Source of the DNA: Marthasterias glacialis
Lineage: Eukaryota; Echinodermata; Asteroidea; Forcipulatida; Asteriidae
Length of the DNA stretch: 64,000 bases
Reading direction: 5' to 3'
Assembly (NCBI GenBank): GCA_911728455.2
Contig: OU452226.1
Coordinates: forward strand, 16,943,938-17,007,937
A program made the position numbers and the translations under genes. The first letter of the stretch is position 1. The number at the start of each line of letters is the position of its first letter. Shown here in pieces: positions 1 through 12,500 of this stretch. Below the pieces are notes generated by a model that saw only the letters and a program-made list of their open reading frames with translations, had not been told where the DNA came from and did not search any database.

Positions 1-1095
1 TCTTGACATGGTAGGGCAAAAACGACTTTGAAATTTTAGTCCAAAACTCCAATATTTTTTAGGGGGGTACTAAAAAATATGTGCTTTTTGACCCTAAAAC
101 TTTCAGCCCCAAAACTGGTGGATGTTTCCCGAACTAACGGTCATCCGGACTTGCAAATTAGAGCACTGGTACTGGGGGATATTCCCTCTTGACATGGTGG
201 AGCAAAAACGACTTTGAAATTTTAGTCCAAAACTCCAATATTTTTCAGGGGGGTACTGAAAAATTTGTGTTTTTTTTACCCTAAAACTTTCAGCCTAAAA
301 ATGGTGTATGTTTCCCGAACTAACGCTTATCCGGACTTGCAAACTAGAGCACTGGTACTGGGGGATATTCCCTCTTGACATGGTAGAGCAAAAACGACTT
401 TGACATTTTGGTCCAAAACTCCCATTTTTTTTAGGGGGGTACTAAAAAATATGTGCTTTTTTACTCTAAAACTTTCAGCCCCAAAACTGGTGGATGTTTC
501 CCGAACTAACGCTCATCCGGACTTGCAAATTAGAGCACTGGTACTGGGGGAAATTCCGTCTTGACATGGTAGAGCAATAACGACTTTGACATTTTGGTCA
601 AAAACTCCAATATTTTTTAGGGGGGTACTAAAAAATATGTGCTTTTTGACCCTAAAACTTTCAGCCCCAAAACTTGTGGATATTTCCCGAACTAACGCTC
701 ATCCGGACTTGCAAATTAGAGCACTAGTATTGGGGGATATTCCGTCTTGACATTTTAGAGCAAAAACGACTTTGAAATTTTGGTCCAAAACTCCAATTTT
801 GATTAGGGGGGTACTAAAATATATGTGCTTTTTGACCCTAAAACTTTCAGCCCCAAAACTTGGGGATATTCCCTCTTGACATGGTAGGGCAATAACAACT
901 TTGAAATTTTGGTCCAAAACTCCCATTGTAAAATTTGTGCTTTTTGACCCTAAAACTTTCAGCCAAAAAAACTGGTGGATGATTCCCGAACTAACGCTTA
1001 TCCGGACTTGCAAATTAGAGCACTGGTACTGGGGGATATTCCCTCTTGAAATGGCAGAGCAAAAACGATTTTGAAATTTTGGTCCAAAACTCAAA
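1..1095. repeat. sat186 satellite array, left copy (truncated by window edge)
   Basis: About seven head-to-tail units of roughly 186 bp. The anchor (C)TTGACATGGTAGAGC recurs near 3, 187, 374, 560, 747, 877 and 1045. Each unit reads: anchor, AAAACGACTTTGAAATTTT, a G-run (AGGGGGGTA), TTTTTGACCCTAAAACTTTCAG, GTGGATGTTTCCCGAACTAA, then GCACTGGTACTGGGGGATAT. The short spacings late in the array (130 and 168 bp) are internally deleted units. The same family forms the larger array at about 55000-59015. Open frames in it (for example 699-1094, minus) come from the repeat and show no protein family. The array probably continues left of the window. Confidence 0.93.
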
Positions 1096-1520
1096 AAGGA
1101 AAAAACATGATCCCCCTAATTCGGCAGCCTCCAGGTTCATAACTCCAGAAACAATGGAGCCAGAAAGAAGTAACCAGTAGTCTAAATGCTCTAAATGCCC
1201 TTCAAATGCTTGTTCAATGGGATTTTTGTACACAGAGCTGTCAGAGAGTGAAAACAAGAGTTTAGAACTGCCATATCTACCGTAACATGTAACAATCTGT
1301 ACAAGTGTGATACTGTTGGAATCCCTAAACAAGGGCTCTATAACAGCATTTCATGTAGGAAAACATTTAAATTACGGCATGATGCAGCAGCTGACAAGAA
1401 ACTGTTGGTTTGGGTGAGGTTTGGCCAAGGCAAAAGAATAAATTAATGAGAAATGCACTAAAGTTTGCTTACCACCATGATGTTGTGAAGTTTCAAATTC
1501 AAGATGATTATGAGTGGTTA
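1096..1520 (+). repeat. R2 dispersed repeat, copy 1
   Basis: A moderately repeated unit found also at 47225-47405, 52985-53320, 53470-53903 and 59020-59300, all in this orientation. Shared landmarks are CATAACTCCAGAAA, AAATGCCCTTCAAATGC, TTCAATGGGATTTTTGT, ACACAGAGCTGTCAGAGAG and GAAAACAAGAG. It directly follows the sat186 array, as the 59020 copy does. The homology to the 53470 copy runs on through GGCCAAGGCAAAAG and AATGAGAAA to about 1460. No coding potential is apparent. It may be part of a larger mobile or duplicated unit that includes sat186. Confidence 0.75.
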
Positions 1521-2284
1521 GACCATACTAGACCCAGTAACTGGGGTGCTGTTCTCCTTTTTTGAGATTTTGGCATTATCAGTCGTACCAGCGCCCCAGT
1601 CCGTAATATATGTGGGCAATCTGACGAAGCGGATTTTTAACTAATTTGTTAAAAAATAGTCATAATTACGACAAAAACTCAACAGAATTGCTGAAAATCG
1701 CCTACTGGCAGTCGTTACAATCTGCGTTTTACTACTACATGACATCAAGTACCATTTTCTAAAAAGAATCGCATGTTCGCCGATGCCCTGACTTGCAGTT
1801 CGGTACAGAGCAAAAATTATAGAGCGCCGTAGGCGCAAGATTAGGAACACTGGCTGAAATGTGAAATCTCACTGGACGCCATTTCAGCAAGTGACTCTCT
1901 TTTGATACAACACTGGGAAAAGTTTCCGTATCCGACTGCCACTTTCTAAGGGATTTTTTTATTTTTTTAATTGATGTTGGCTTTAATTTCCCTTTTTTAA
2001 AAATTCCTCTCCAGGTATTAGTAGCTAAAACGCTAATTATTGAACTTTTAAAAGGAAAAACCAAGCGGACATTTCAGCGCGCGGCCGGAACTTTGGCACA
2101 TTCATGCCCAAAGGTCCAGGGCCTATTGATGAATGTGAATCTGTATTCATTAGTGAGTGATGCAGGCAGGGAGCACAACAAATGTAGTGACATACTAAAG
2201 AAGTGGTACTTGTGAGCAATTTTACCAAGATTTGTAGGCTGATCACAGGCAACAAAAAAGGGAACATACAAAAAGAGACATTAT

Positions 2285-2325
2285 CTAACCCTAACCCTGA
2301 CCCTAAAGCCCTAACCCTAAACCCC
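2285..2325 (-). repeat. short interstitial telomere-like repeat
   Basis: Six irregular tandem units of CCCTAA type (CTAACCCTAACCCTGACCC, then CCCTAACCCTAAACCCC) read as TTAGGG-like repeats on the minus strand. The tract is about 40 bp and degenerate. TTAGGG is the common metazoan telomere unit. The tract is too short to be a chromosome end and lies inside repeat-rich sequence. Confidence 0.8.
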
Positions 2326-2389
2326 AAAATGTTGGGCCCAATCGGTCATGAAAGCGCGCTTCCTATTCGCTTAACCCGGAGACCCCTAC

Positions 2390-2470
2390 TAACCAATCAG
2401 GTCACGAAAAGAGTTGCGCGCAACATAGCCGTCTTGACCATTGGTTGCACGCAAAATAGTAGCCAATAAG
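2390..2470. promoter_or_regulatory. cluster of three CCAAT boxes (candidate promoter remnant)
   Basis: ACCAATCAG near 2392, ACCATTGGTTG (CCAAT on the minus strand) near 2437 and AGCCAATAAG near 2461 lie within about 75 bp, in a stretch richer in GC and CpG than its surroundings (2330-2640). CCAAT boxes bind NF-Y and typically occur in upstream promoters. There is no clear TATA box, and no convincing gene follows in either direction. It could be an internal promoter of the surrounding degenerate element or chance. Confidence 0.3.
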
Positions 2471-2819
2471 AAGTCGCAAAATGAGGAGCGAGCTGCACAA
2501 TATCATAATTAACTCTGGGCCGTGGAGGAGGGCCACCAGTAAGAAATCACGAATTATGAGCCATGGGAAAGGGGGTCACTGGCAGAACAAAAAGGAGGGT
2601 AAGACTAGAGAGCGGGCGCCGGGGGAGGGCGGTCGTGTATTTTTTTCAAACTCTAGTTGATATATTACCGCGGCAGCTAGCTGCAGTCACATTTGAAACA
2701 CAGGATGATTTGGGGGTCCTTGCTCTGCGACCATGAACACGTTTTCAACCCTTTAGAATTGTTCAAACTTCCTGTTCCTAGCTGGATACATTCTTCAACC
2801 CTTCTAGATAGGTAAAGAT

Positions 2820-4600
2820 CAAAGTTTACTTAAATTCCATGGATATAAAGTGACAGCCGGATACGGCATTTTAGCCCAACACTGATACGTGTGGACCAGT
2901 GTAGACAAGGACAATTGCTATCAATGGGAAACACAGACATTCACTTGCCGAAATGGCACCCATGCGTATTTCACTTTGCAACAGTAGATAAAGGCCCAGT
3001 TCCCCATCTTGCGCCTACGGTGCTCTATAATCTTTGGTACAGAGTAAAGTGCATGCGTTAGCAGTTAGTTTGGTGCACAAGTTTTCGCTGTCTTTAGCTC
3101 CCCTCCGGACCGAGCAACCACTCTACAATTCCTACTCCGTCAGCCCTGCACACACGAGTTACTACTTAGTTACTATAAAAACATTTAAAATAATATTTAC
3201 CCATTTTCCTTGTGCTGAATAATAAGTAATTTCAACTGCAACCTTGGCCGCAATCCGGGCACTTGTAAAAATGGATGTAAGGTGTCTAGAGCGCCCTCTG
3301 TAGTGGGAATTGGGACAGCCTTAATCTTCTCAGACAATTTAAATAAAGCCCAGGTCAAAGATGGTAAAGAGGACAAACATAAATGTTCACAGATTTACAT
3401 ATACCTTACATGGTATAAAGATAATGATGGAAGAAAAGTTTCCTTCACAAAGTTCAGCATAAAGTGTTATCATTCTCATTTAATAAAGTAAATAATTTCC
3501 AAAATTAGTTTTCGTCTCAGTGAGACGAAAACTCTGCCAATAGGAATGCATACAAAATTGCTGTATGCATTTATACCGTTTTCTCGCAAATGATACAACG
3601 AAATGAGCTGACAATCTCACAGATTGGTTTTATCTTGATTTCTGAGCTGAGGCCTTAATAATCAAATCATTTTTTTTTAAATAATTTTTATAAGTTCGGA
3701 GATAGCCGAGATTGAACTGAATTAAATTTGAGGGGATTATATCAGTTTAGCATAAGTTCGCAATGTCTGTTGTTCAAGAACTTCATACACAATATTTGTC
3801 TTTCACAGACAACTAATTAATGCTGGTCATACAAAAGGTACCTCTTCACTGGACAAGTTTGTATTACAGACGACCAAGTCATAAATCTGAATTTCCACAG
3901 AATATTCGTAGTCCTGATAATGCTTCAAGTGTGATCAACTATTATTAAAATTAATACATTTCTTTGACATGGGGTGTGATATTATAAGGGCTACTGGCAA
4001 CATGTCATATTTACCTCAAAAAGATCAGTATTTCTCATCAGAAGCTATTCCTGGGTCAAATTAAAGGAAATGTCATCGGTAGTATTTACTACATTATTTA
4101 AGAGCATATAATCACACCATGATAATAGACCCCAAATTTGATAAAGATGATTTGATTATTTTTCCTTCTTTCAAGAGTGTTCGCCTTGTTTTCAGGTTGA
4201 TTTTTTAGCTTCAAAATTAAATTAACCAGGCATCCTCACAAATGCCATATTGTATGAAGATACCTATATAACATCTTTCTTTGCAGAAAACAGTAACAGT
4301 AATTTTTCGGCTATTTATTAATTCCCCCAAATGCAGCTAACATATTGGGTCATGTTAGATAAAAAGGCATCAGTGAGTAGGCCCCTAGTGTCTACTGCAT
4401 ATGTTTAAGGCATACAATCGCACGTAAATATCTGACGCAAATCTGTTAAAAAAATGCTGGACTTTCCACCCCTTAAGATTTTCAAGACCTCATTTTCAAG
4501 TTCGATTTTAGGAATGAAGAAGGCATCCTTACTGACGACATTTCGTATGACATGCATATTGCATAGTTTATAGTAAAAATAACACACCAATGGGAGTTTG
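2820..4600. repeat. large direct duplication, left copy (pairs with 61447-64000)
   Basis: This block is collinear with 61447-64000 in the same orientation. Matches include AAATTCCATGGATATAAAGTGACAG with GGATACGGCATTTTAGCC (2833 and 61460), CCGGACCGAGCAACCACTC (3106 and 62529), AATGTCTGTTGTTCAAGAACTT (3762 and 62998) and TTAAGATTTTCAA with TGACGACATTT (4473 and 63878). The left block is about 1.78 kb. The right block is about 2.54 kb, and loses 760 bp when the fold-back element and its duplicated target are removed, so the lengths agree. The ORFs in the two copies are not conserved in frame, so the block looks non-coding. Confidence 0.85.
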
Positions 4601-4660
4601 GTCTGTAAAATTAATGTTATATTTCCCCCGTATATTGAAATGATATTTCCCTAAATGCAG
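4030..4660. repeat. ~290-bp degenerate tandem repeat inside the duplicated block
   Basis: Two to three diverged units. CCTGGGTCAAATTAAAGG with TATTTAAGAGCATA (about 4050-4110) matches TTGGGTCATGTTAGATAAAAAGG with TGTTTAAGGCATA (about 4345-4415). GGCATCCTCACAAATGCCAT with GTATGAAGAT (about 4230) matches GGCATCCTTACTGACGACAT with GTATGACAT (about 4520). The right-hand duplicate at 63470-64000 shows the same two-unit organisation, so the tandem arrangement predates the large duplication. Confidence 0.6.
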
Positions 4661-6195
4661 CTTCTAATGATTCTCAGACAGCTCACAGATAAACAATCAA
4701 TGAAACATTGTTGTGATTTTTTGACAGAGTTAAACCACTGCATTTAATTCAACTCCTATTACCAATTCCAACATGGGCAAAAGGCACTATAAAAGAATCA
4801 ACTTGTTTAAATGGTGTTGTTAATTAAGGACAAACACAGGGTTCGATAGGGTTGGTTGAGAGTCATCGCTTTAATATTTCGGTGGCAGGTTGAAATGATG
4901 GCATTTCCACCATTTGGCAACCCCTGCAGTTGTAGTTTATCAGGAGCTTAAAAGGAACTGTATCCTCAGCACTAGATAAGTAGATCAAAGAGAATCGTTT
5001 CTTTTTATTCAATATTGAGAACGATCAACGATCACAACGATAAGTATTTGCATTTTAGTTAATGTGTTATTTACGCCATGGACCATGCATACAAGGCCCA
5101 AATGGAAATCTGCTGAAACTGCAAGGTAACATTTTCCCACTATCGACAATGTCCCTATATACAATGACATAGTATTTAGGCACCACTATTGTACTCAATT
5201 ACATCTTTTGATCAATTACTCTGTACTAGACCCTTTGCACTGACGTCACACTTGGCTACTGTCTGACCATGATCTGTCATCTTGTAAGTCCAACTAAACA
5301 TACAGATATAGTGCGCATGTAAAAGCGTTTATGTTGCGTAAAAAGCTCGTAAGGGGGAAAATAACTCCAAAAGTAGTGCAAGCCAGATTTTTTGTAGTGT
5401 GATGTTAGGTGTTTTAATTGGGTCAATAAATGTGTATCTTTCCTTTGACAATTTCAAACTGCATGTATTCCCTCCCTTCTACAATGCCAAAGGTCAACAA
5501 CAACCCCCCTTCGAAATTACATATCGTCCTGTCCTTGCAACAAGGTAGTGACTCGATTCTGCAACAAAGTCGTATCTCGGCGTCCATTGACTTTGTGTGT
5601 ACATCCGGGTAATTTTAAGCAGTATATACAGCCTTTTGACATTTTATAACTAAGTGTTTATTGTAAATGCTATATTGGTTTAATACACTAGGTTGAGTAA
5701 GTAGCAAGACCAATTATGATCCAAGACTTTCCTGGGGCCGGGGATCACGTATGTGCACACACATTATGTCCGTGGGTTTGTGAGTGACAGTGATGGCGCC
5801 CTCTGTTTTTGACAATTCTTTGGATGAGAAAGAGCGCGATATACCTGTTAGTAGATCCAAGACTATGTCTGTCTGTGCACATTGGCGCATCACACGGAAT
5901 AGGGAGGAAAAAGTGCAACGGGCTCATGAATATTTTGTATGCCCTCAAAATATTTAATACTATAGAGATTTGAGAGCCAAAACAGGGTGTTGAGTTGTTA
6001 AAACATTAAACAATTGTGACCTGCGGGTTTTTGACTACTAACTTTAAGTATTTTGGATGACCTAGGCCCTGCAAAGAGAGGTCCTATTTGACAAGAGGTG
6101 TAGGGACATTTTGTAGATTGATGCGCGGACTTCACAAAAAGTGCGGGGGTGTTTTATTTGGATGGAAAAAAAATAGACAAGCGCTGGGACAATGG
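4660..6195. other. no gene recognised; AT-rich spacer
   Basis: Only short open frames (up to 67 codons) occur, with no recognisable domain or splice structure. A single TGACGTCA lies near 5241. Nothing in the 100 bp before 6196 resembles the satellite, so the array edge on this side is abrupt. Confidence 0.6.
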
Positions 6196-6507
6196 GAGCC
6201 GCCCGCATCCACTGATTCCATGAAAAGCACTTTTCAAAAGGGGTCAAAAATTACAAATTTCTCACAGGGAGCTCCCTGTGAGCACTGGCAATTTTGGTCA
6301 AAAATTTTTTATGCGATTTTATGATAGAAAATGATAGAGTAGATATCACTGAAGAGGGTTTGTGTGTGGGGATGGGGTCAATTCGCAATATTTGGCCAAA
6401 TAGCAATATTTAGGTCAACTCTGACGTCATCAAGATGGCCGAAAAAGCTCGCTAGCTCCCGAAATAACGCGAGTTGGGACCTCTAGTTTGTTGGACACGT
6501 CTCCGAA

Positions 6508-9500
6508 GAGCCGCCCGCATCCACTGATTCCATGAAAAGCACTTTTCAAAAGGGGTCCAAAATTACAAATTTCTCACAGGGAGCTCCCTGTGAGCACTCG
6601 CACTTTTGGCCAAAAATATTTTATGCGATTTTATGATAGAAAATGATAGAGTAGACATCACTGAAGAGGGTTTGTGTATGGGGAAGGGGTCGATTCGCAA
6701 TATTTGGGCAAATAACAATATTTGGGTCAATTCTGACGTCATCAAGATGGCCGCAAAAGCTCGCTAGCTCCCGAAATAATGCAAGTTGGGACCTCTAGTT
6801 TGTTGGACACGTCTCGGAAGAGCCGCCCGCATCCACTGATTCCATGAAAAGCACTTTTGAAAATGGCTCCGAAATTAAAATTTCTCACAGGGAGCTCCCT
6901 GTGAGCACTCGCACTTTTGGCCAAAAATATTTTATGCGATTTTATGATAGAAAATGATAGAGTAGACATCACTGAAGAGGGTTTGTGTGTGGGGAAGGGG
7001 TCGATTCGCAATATTTGGGCAAATAGCAATATTTGGGTCAATTCTGACGTCATCAAGATGGCCGCAAAAGCTCGCTAGCTCCCGAAATAATGCAAGTTGG
7101 GACCTCTAGTTTGTTGGACACGTCTCGGAAGAGCCGCCCGCATCCACTGATTCCATGAAAAGCACTTTTGAAAATGGCTCCAAAATTAAAATTTCTCACA
7201 GGGAGCTCCCTGTGAGCACTCGCACTTTTGGCCAAAAATATTTTACGCGATTTTATGATAGAAAATGATAGAGTAGACATCAATGAAGAGGGTTTGTGTG
7301 TGGGGAAGGGGTCGATTGGCAATATTTGGGCAAATAGCAATATTTGGGTCAATTCTGACGTCATCAAGATGGCCGCAAAAGCTCGCTAGCTCCCGAAATA
7401 ATGCAAGTTGGGACCTCTAGTTTGTTGGACACGTCTCGGAAGAGCCGCCCGCATCCACTGATTCCATGAAAAGCACTTTTGAAAATGGTTCCAAAATTAA
7501 AATTTCTCACAGGGAGCTCCCTGTGAGCACTCGCACTTTTGGCCAAAAATATTTTATGCGATTTTATGATAGAAAATGATAGAGTAGACATCACTGAAGA
7601 GGGTTTGTGTGTGGGGAAGGGGTCGATTCGCAATATTTGGGCAAATAGCAATATTTGGGTCAATTTTGACGTCATCAAGATGGCCGCAAAAGCTCGCTAG
7701 CTCCCGAAATAATGCAAGTTGGGACCTCTAGTTTGTTGGACACGTCTCGGAAGAGCCGCCCGCATCCACTGATTCCATGAAAAGCACTTTTGAAAATGGC
7801 TCCAAAATTAAAATTTCTCACAGGGAGCTCCCTGTGAGCACTCGCACTTTTGGCCAAAAATATTTTATGCGATTTTATGATAAAAAATGATAGAGTAGAC
7901 ATCACTGAAGAGGGTTTGTGTATGGGGAAGGGGTCGATTCGCAATATTTGGGCAAATAACAATATTTGGGTCAATTCTGACGTCATCAAGATGGCCGCAA
8001 AAGCTCGCTAGCTCCCGAAATAATGCAAGTTGGGACCTCTAGTTTGTTGGACACGTCTCGGAAGAGCCGCCCGCATCCACTGATTCCATGAAAAGCACTT
8101 TTGAAAATGGCTCCGAAATTAAAATTTCTCAGAGGGAGCTCCCTGTGAGCACTCGCACTTTTGGCCAAAAATATTTTATGCGATTTTATGATAGAAAATG
8201 ATAGAGTAGACATCACTGAAGAGGGTTTGTGTGTGGGGAAGGGGTCGATTCGCAATATTTGGGCAAATAGCAATATTTGGGTCAATTCTGACGTCATCAA
8301 GATGGCCGCAAAAGCTCGCTAGCTCCCGAAATAATGCAAGTTGGGACCTCTAGTTTGTTGGACACGTCTCGGAAGAGCCGCCCGCATCCACTGATTCCAT
8401 GAAAAGCACTTTTGAAAATGGCTCCAAAATTAAAATTTCTCACAGGGAGCTCCCTGTGAGCACTCGCACTTTTGGCCAAAAATATTTTACGCGATTTTAT
8501 GATAGAAAATGATAGAGTAGACATCAATGAAGAGGGTTTGTGTGTGGGGAAGGGGTCGATTGGCAATATTTGGGCAAATAGCAATATTTGGGTCAATTCT
8601 GACGTCATCAAGATGGCCGCAAAAGCTCGCTAGCTCCCGAAATAATGCAAGTTGGGACCTCTAGTTTGTTGGACACGTCTCGGAAGAGCCGCCCGCATCC
8701 ACTGATTCTATGAAAAGCACTTTTGAATATGGCTCCAAAATTAAAATTACTTACAGGGAGCTCCCTGTGAGCACTCGCACTTTTGGCCAAAAATATTTTA
8801 TGCGATTTTATGATAGAAAATGATAGAGTAGACATCACTGAAGAGGGTTTGTGTGTGGGGAAGGGGTCGATTCGCAATATTTGGGCAAATAACAATATTT
8901 GGGTCAATTTTGACGTCATCAAGATGGCCGCAAAAGCTCGCTAGCTCCCGAAATAATGCAAGTTGGGACCTCTAGTTTGTTGGACACGTCTCGGAAGAGC
9001 CGCCCGCATCCACTGATTCCATGAAAAGCACTTTTGAAAATGGCTCCAAAATTAAAATTTCTCACAGGGAGCTCCCTGTGAGCACTCGCACTTTTGGCCA
9101 AAAATATTTTATGCGATTTTATGATAAAAAATGATAGAGTAGACATCACTGAAGAGGGTTTGTGTATGGGGAAGGGGTCGATTCGCAATATTTGGGCAAA
9201 TAACAATATTTGGGTCAATTCTGACGTCATCAAGATGGCCGCAAAAGCTCGCTAGCTCCCGAAATAATGCAAGTTGGGACCTCTAGTTTGTTGGACACGT
9301 CTCGGAAGAGCCGCCCGCATCCACTGATTCCATGAAAAGCACTTTTGAAAATGGCTCCGAAATTAAAATTTCTCACAGGGAGCTCCCTGTGAGCACTCGC
9401 ACTTTTGGCCAAAAATATTTTATGCGATTTTATGATAGAAAATGATAGAGTAGACATCACTGAAGAGGGTTTGTGTGTGGGGAAGGGGTCGATTCGCAAT

Positions 9501-12500
9501 ATTTGGGCAAATAGCAATATTTGGGTCAATTCTGACGTCATCAAGATGGCCGCAAAAGCTCGCTAGCTCCCGAAATAATGCAAGTTGGGACCTCTAGTTT
9601 GTTGGACACGTCTCGGAAGAGCCGCCCGCATCCACTGATTCCATGAAAAGCACTTTTGAAAATGGCTCCAAAATTAAAATTTCTCACAGGGAGCTCCCTG
9701 TGAGCACTCGCACTTTTGGCCAAAAATATTTTACGCGATTTTATGATAGAAAATGATAGAGTAGACATCAATGAAGAGGGTTTGTGTGTGGGGAAGGGGT
9801 CGATTGGCAATATTTGGGCAAATAGCAATATTTGGGTCAATTCTGACGTCATCAAGATGGCCGCAAAAGCTCGCTAGCTCCCGAAATAATGCAAGTTGGG
9901 ACCTCTAGTTTGTTGGACACGTCTCGGAAGAGCCGCCCGCATCCACTGATTCCATGAAAAGCACTTTTGAAAATGGTTCCAAAATTTAAATTTCTTACAG
10001 GGAGCTCCCTGTGAGCACTCGCACTTTTGGCCAAAAATATTTTATGCGATTTTATGATAGAAAATGATAGAGTAGACATCACTGAAGAGGGTTTGTGTGT
10101 GGGGAAGGGGTCGATTCGCAATATTTGGGCAAATAGCAATATTTGGGTCAATTTTGACGTCATCAAGATGGCCGCAAAAGCTCGCTAGCTCCCGAAATAA
10201 TGCAAGTTGGGACCTCTAGTTTGTTGGACACGTCTCGGAAGAGCCGCCCGCATCCACTGATTCCATGAAAAGCACTTTTGAAAATGGCTCCAAAATTAAA
10301 ATTTCTCACAGGGAGCTCCCTGTGAGCACTCGCACTTTTGGCCAAAAATATTTTATGCGATTTTATGATAAAAAATGATAGAGTAGACATCACTGAAGAG
10401 GGTTTGTGTATGGGGAAGGGGTCGATTCGCAATATTTGGGCAAATAACAATATTTGGGTCAATTCTGACGTCATCAAGATGGCCGCAAAAGCTCGCTAGC
10501 TCCCGAAATAATGCAAGTTGGGACCTCTAGTTTGTTGGACACGTCTCGGAAGAGCCGCCCGCATCCACTGATTCCATGAAAAGCACTTTTGAAAATGGCT
10601 CCGAAATTAAAATTTCTCACAGGGAGCTCCCTGTGAGCACTCGCACTTTTGGCCAAAAATATTTTATGCGATTTTATGATAGAAAATGATAGAGTAGACA
10701 TCACTGAAGAGGGTTTGTGTGTGGGGAAGGGGTCGATTCGCAATATTTGGGCAAATAGCAATATTTGGGTCAATTCTGACGTCATCAAGATGGCCGCAAA
10801 AGCTCGCTAGCTCCCGAAATAATGCAAGTTGGGACCTCTAGTTTGTTGGACACGTCTCGGAAGAGCCGCCCGCATCCACTGATTCCATGAAAAGCACTTT
10901 TGAAAATGGCTCCAAAATTAAAATTTCTCACAGGGAGCTCCCTGTGAGCACTCGCACTTTTGGCCAAAAATATTTTACGCGATTTTATGATAGAAAATGA
11001 TAGAGTAGACATCAATGAAGAGGGTTTGTGTGTGGGGAAGGGGTCGATTGGCAATATTTGGGCAAATAGCAATATTTGGGTCAATTCTGACGTCATCAAG
11101 ATGGCCGCAAAAGCTCGCTAGCTCCCGAAATAATGCAAGTTGGGACCTCTAGTTTGTTGGACACGTCTCGGAAGAGCCGCCCGCATCCACTGATTCCATG
11201 AAAAGCACTTTTGAAAATGGTTCCAAAATTAAAATTTCTTACAGGGAGCTCCCTGTGAGCACTCGCACTTTTGGCCAAAAATATTTTATGCGATTTTATG
11301 ATAGAAAATGATAGAGTAGACATCACTGAAGAGGGTTTGTGTGTGGGGAAGGGGTCGATTCGCAATATTTGGGCAAATAGCAATATTTGGGTCAATTTTG
11401 ACGTCATCAAGATGGCCGCAAAAGCTCGCTAGCTCCCGAAATAATGCAAGTTGGGACCTCTAGTTTGTTGGACACGTCTCGGAAGAGCCGCCCGCATCCA
11501 CTGATTCCATGAAAAGCACTTTTGAAAATGGCTCCAAAATTAAAATTTCTCACAGGGAGCTCCCTGTGAGCACTCGCACTTTTGGCCAAAAATATTTTAT
11601 GCGATTTTATGATAAAAAATGATAGAGTAGACATCACTGAAGAGGGTTTGTGTATGGGGAAGGGGTCGATTCGCAATATTTGGGCAAATAACAATATTTG
11701 GGTCAATTCTGACGTCATCAAGATGGCCGCAAAAGCTCGCTAGCTCCCGAAATAATGCAAGTTGGGACCTCTAGTTTGTTGGACACGTCTCGGAAGAGCC
11801 GCCCGCATCCACTGATTCCATGAAAAGCACTTTTGAAAATGGCTCCGAAATTAAAATTTCTCACAGGGAGCTCCCTGTGAGCACTCGCACTTTTGGCCAA
11901 AAATATTTTATGCGATTTTATGATAGAAAATGATAGAGTAGACATCACTGAAGAGGGTTTGTGTGTGGGGAAGGGGTCGATTCGCAATATTTGGGCAAAT
12001 AGCAATATTTGGGTCAATTCTGACGTCATCAAGATGGCCGCAAAAGCTCGCTAGCTCCCGAAATAATGCAAGTTGGGACCTCTAGTTTGTTGGACACGTC
12101 TCGGAAGAGCCGCCCGCATCCACTGATTCCATGAAAAGCACTTTTGAAAATGGCTCCAAAATTAAAATTTCTCACAGGGAGCTCCCTGTGAGCACTCGCA
12201 CTTTTGGCCAAAAATATTTTACGCGATTTTATGATAGAAAATGATAGAGTAGACATCAATGAAGAGGGTTTGTGTGTGGGGAAGGGGTCGATTGGCAATA
12301 TTTGGGCAAATAGCAATATTTGGGTCAATTCTGACGTCATCAAGATGGCCGCAAAAGCTCGCTAGCTCCCGAAATAATGCAAGTTGGGACCTCTAGTTTG
12401 TTGGACACGTCTCGGAAGAGCCGCCCGCATCCACTGATTCCATGAAAAGCACTTTTGAAAATGGTTCCAAAATTAAAATTTCTCACAGGGAGCTCCCTGT

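Larger units (their letters stand above)
1529..3045. mobile_element. degenerate fold-back element (same family as 53913-54990)
   Basis: It starts with the terminal sequence TAGACCCAGTAACTGGGG, which also begins the element at 53913. Its left arm contains AATTGCTGAAAATCGCCTACTGG and GCATGTTCGCCGATGCCCTGA, both present in the 54-kb element. The 1800-2000 stretch pairs with 2850-3045 on the opposite strand: CTTGCGCCTACGG with GCTCTATAAT, CACTTG-C-GAAATGGC, and GT-GCAG-CGGATACG occur in inverted order. The right arm stops near 3045 and its expected outer end is missing, so the copy is truncated. The 800-bp interior includes the telomere-like run and the CCAAT cluster. I found no transposase. Confidence 0.6.

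Noticed and set aside
5241-5248. Isolated TGACGTCA as a regulatory CRE
   Set aside because: It is a single palindromic octamer with no promoter or gene nearby; chance occurrence is likely.
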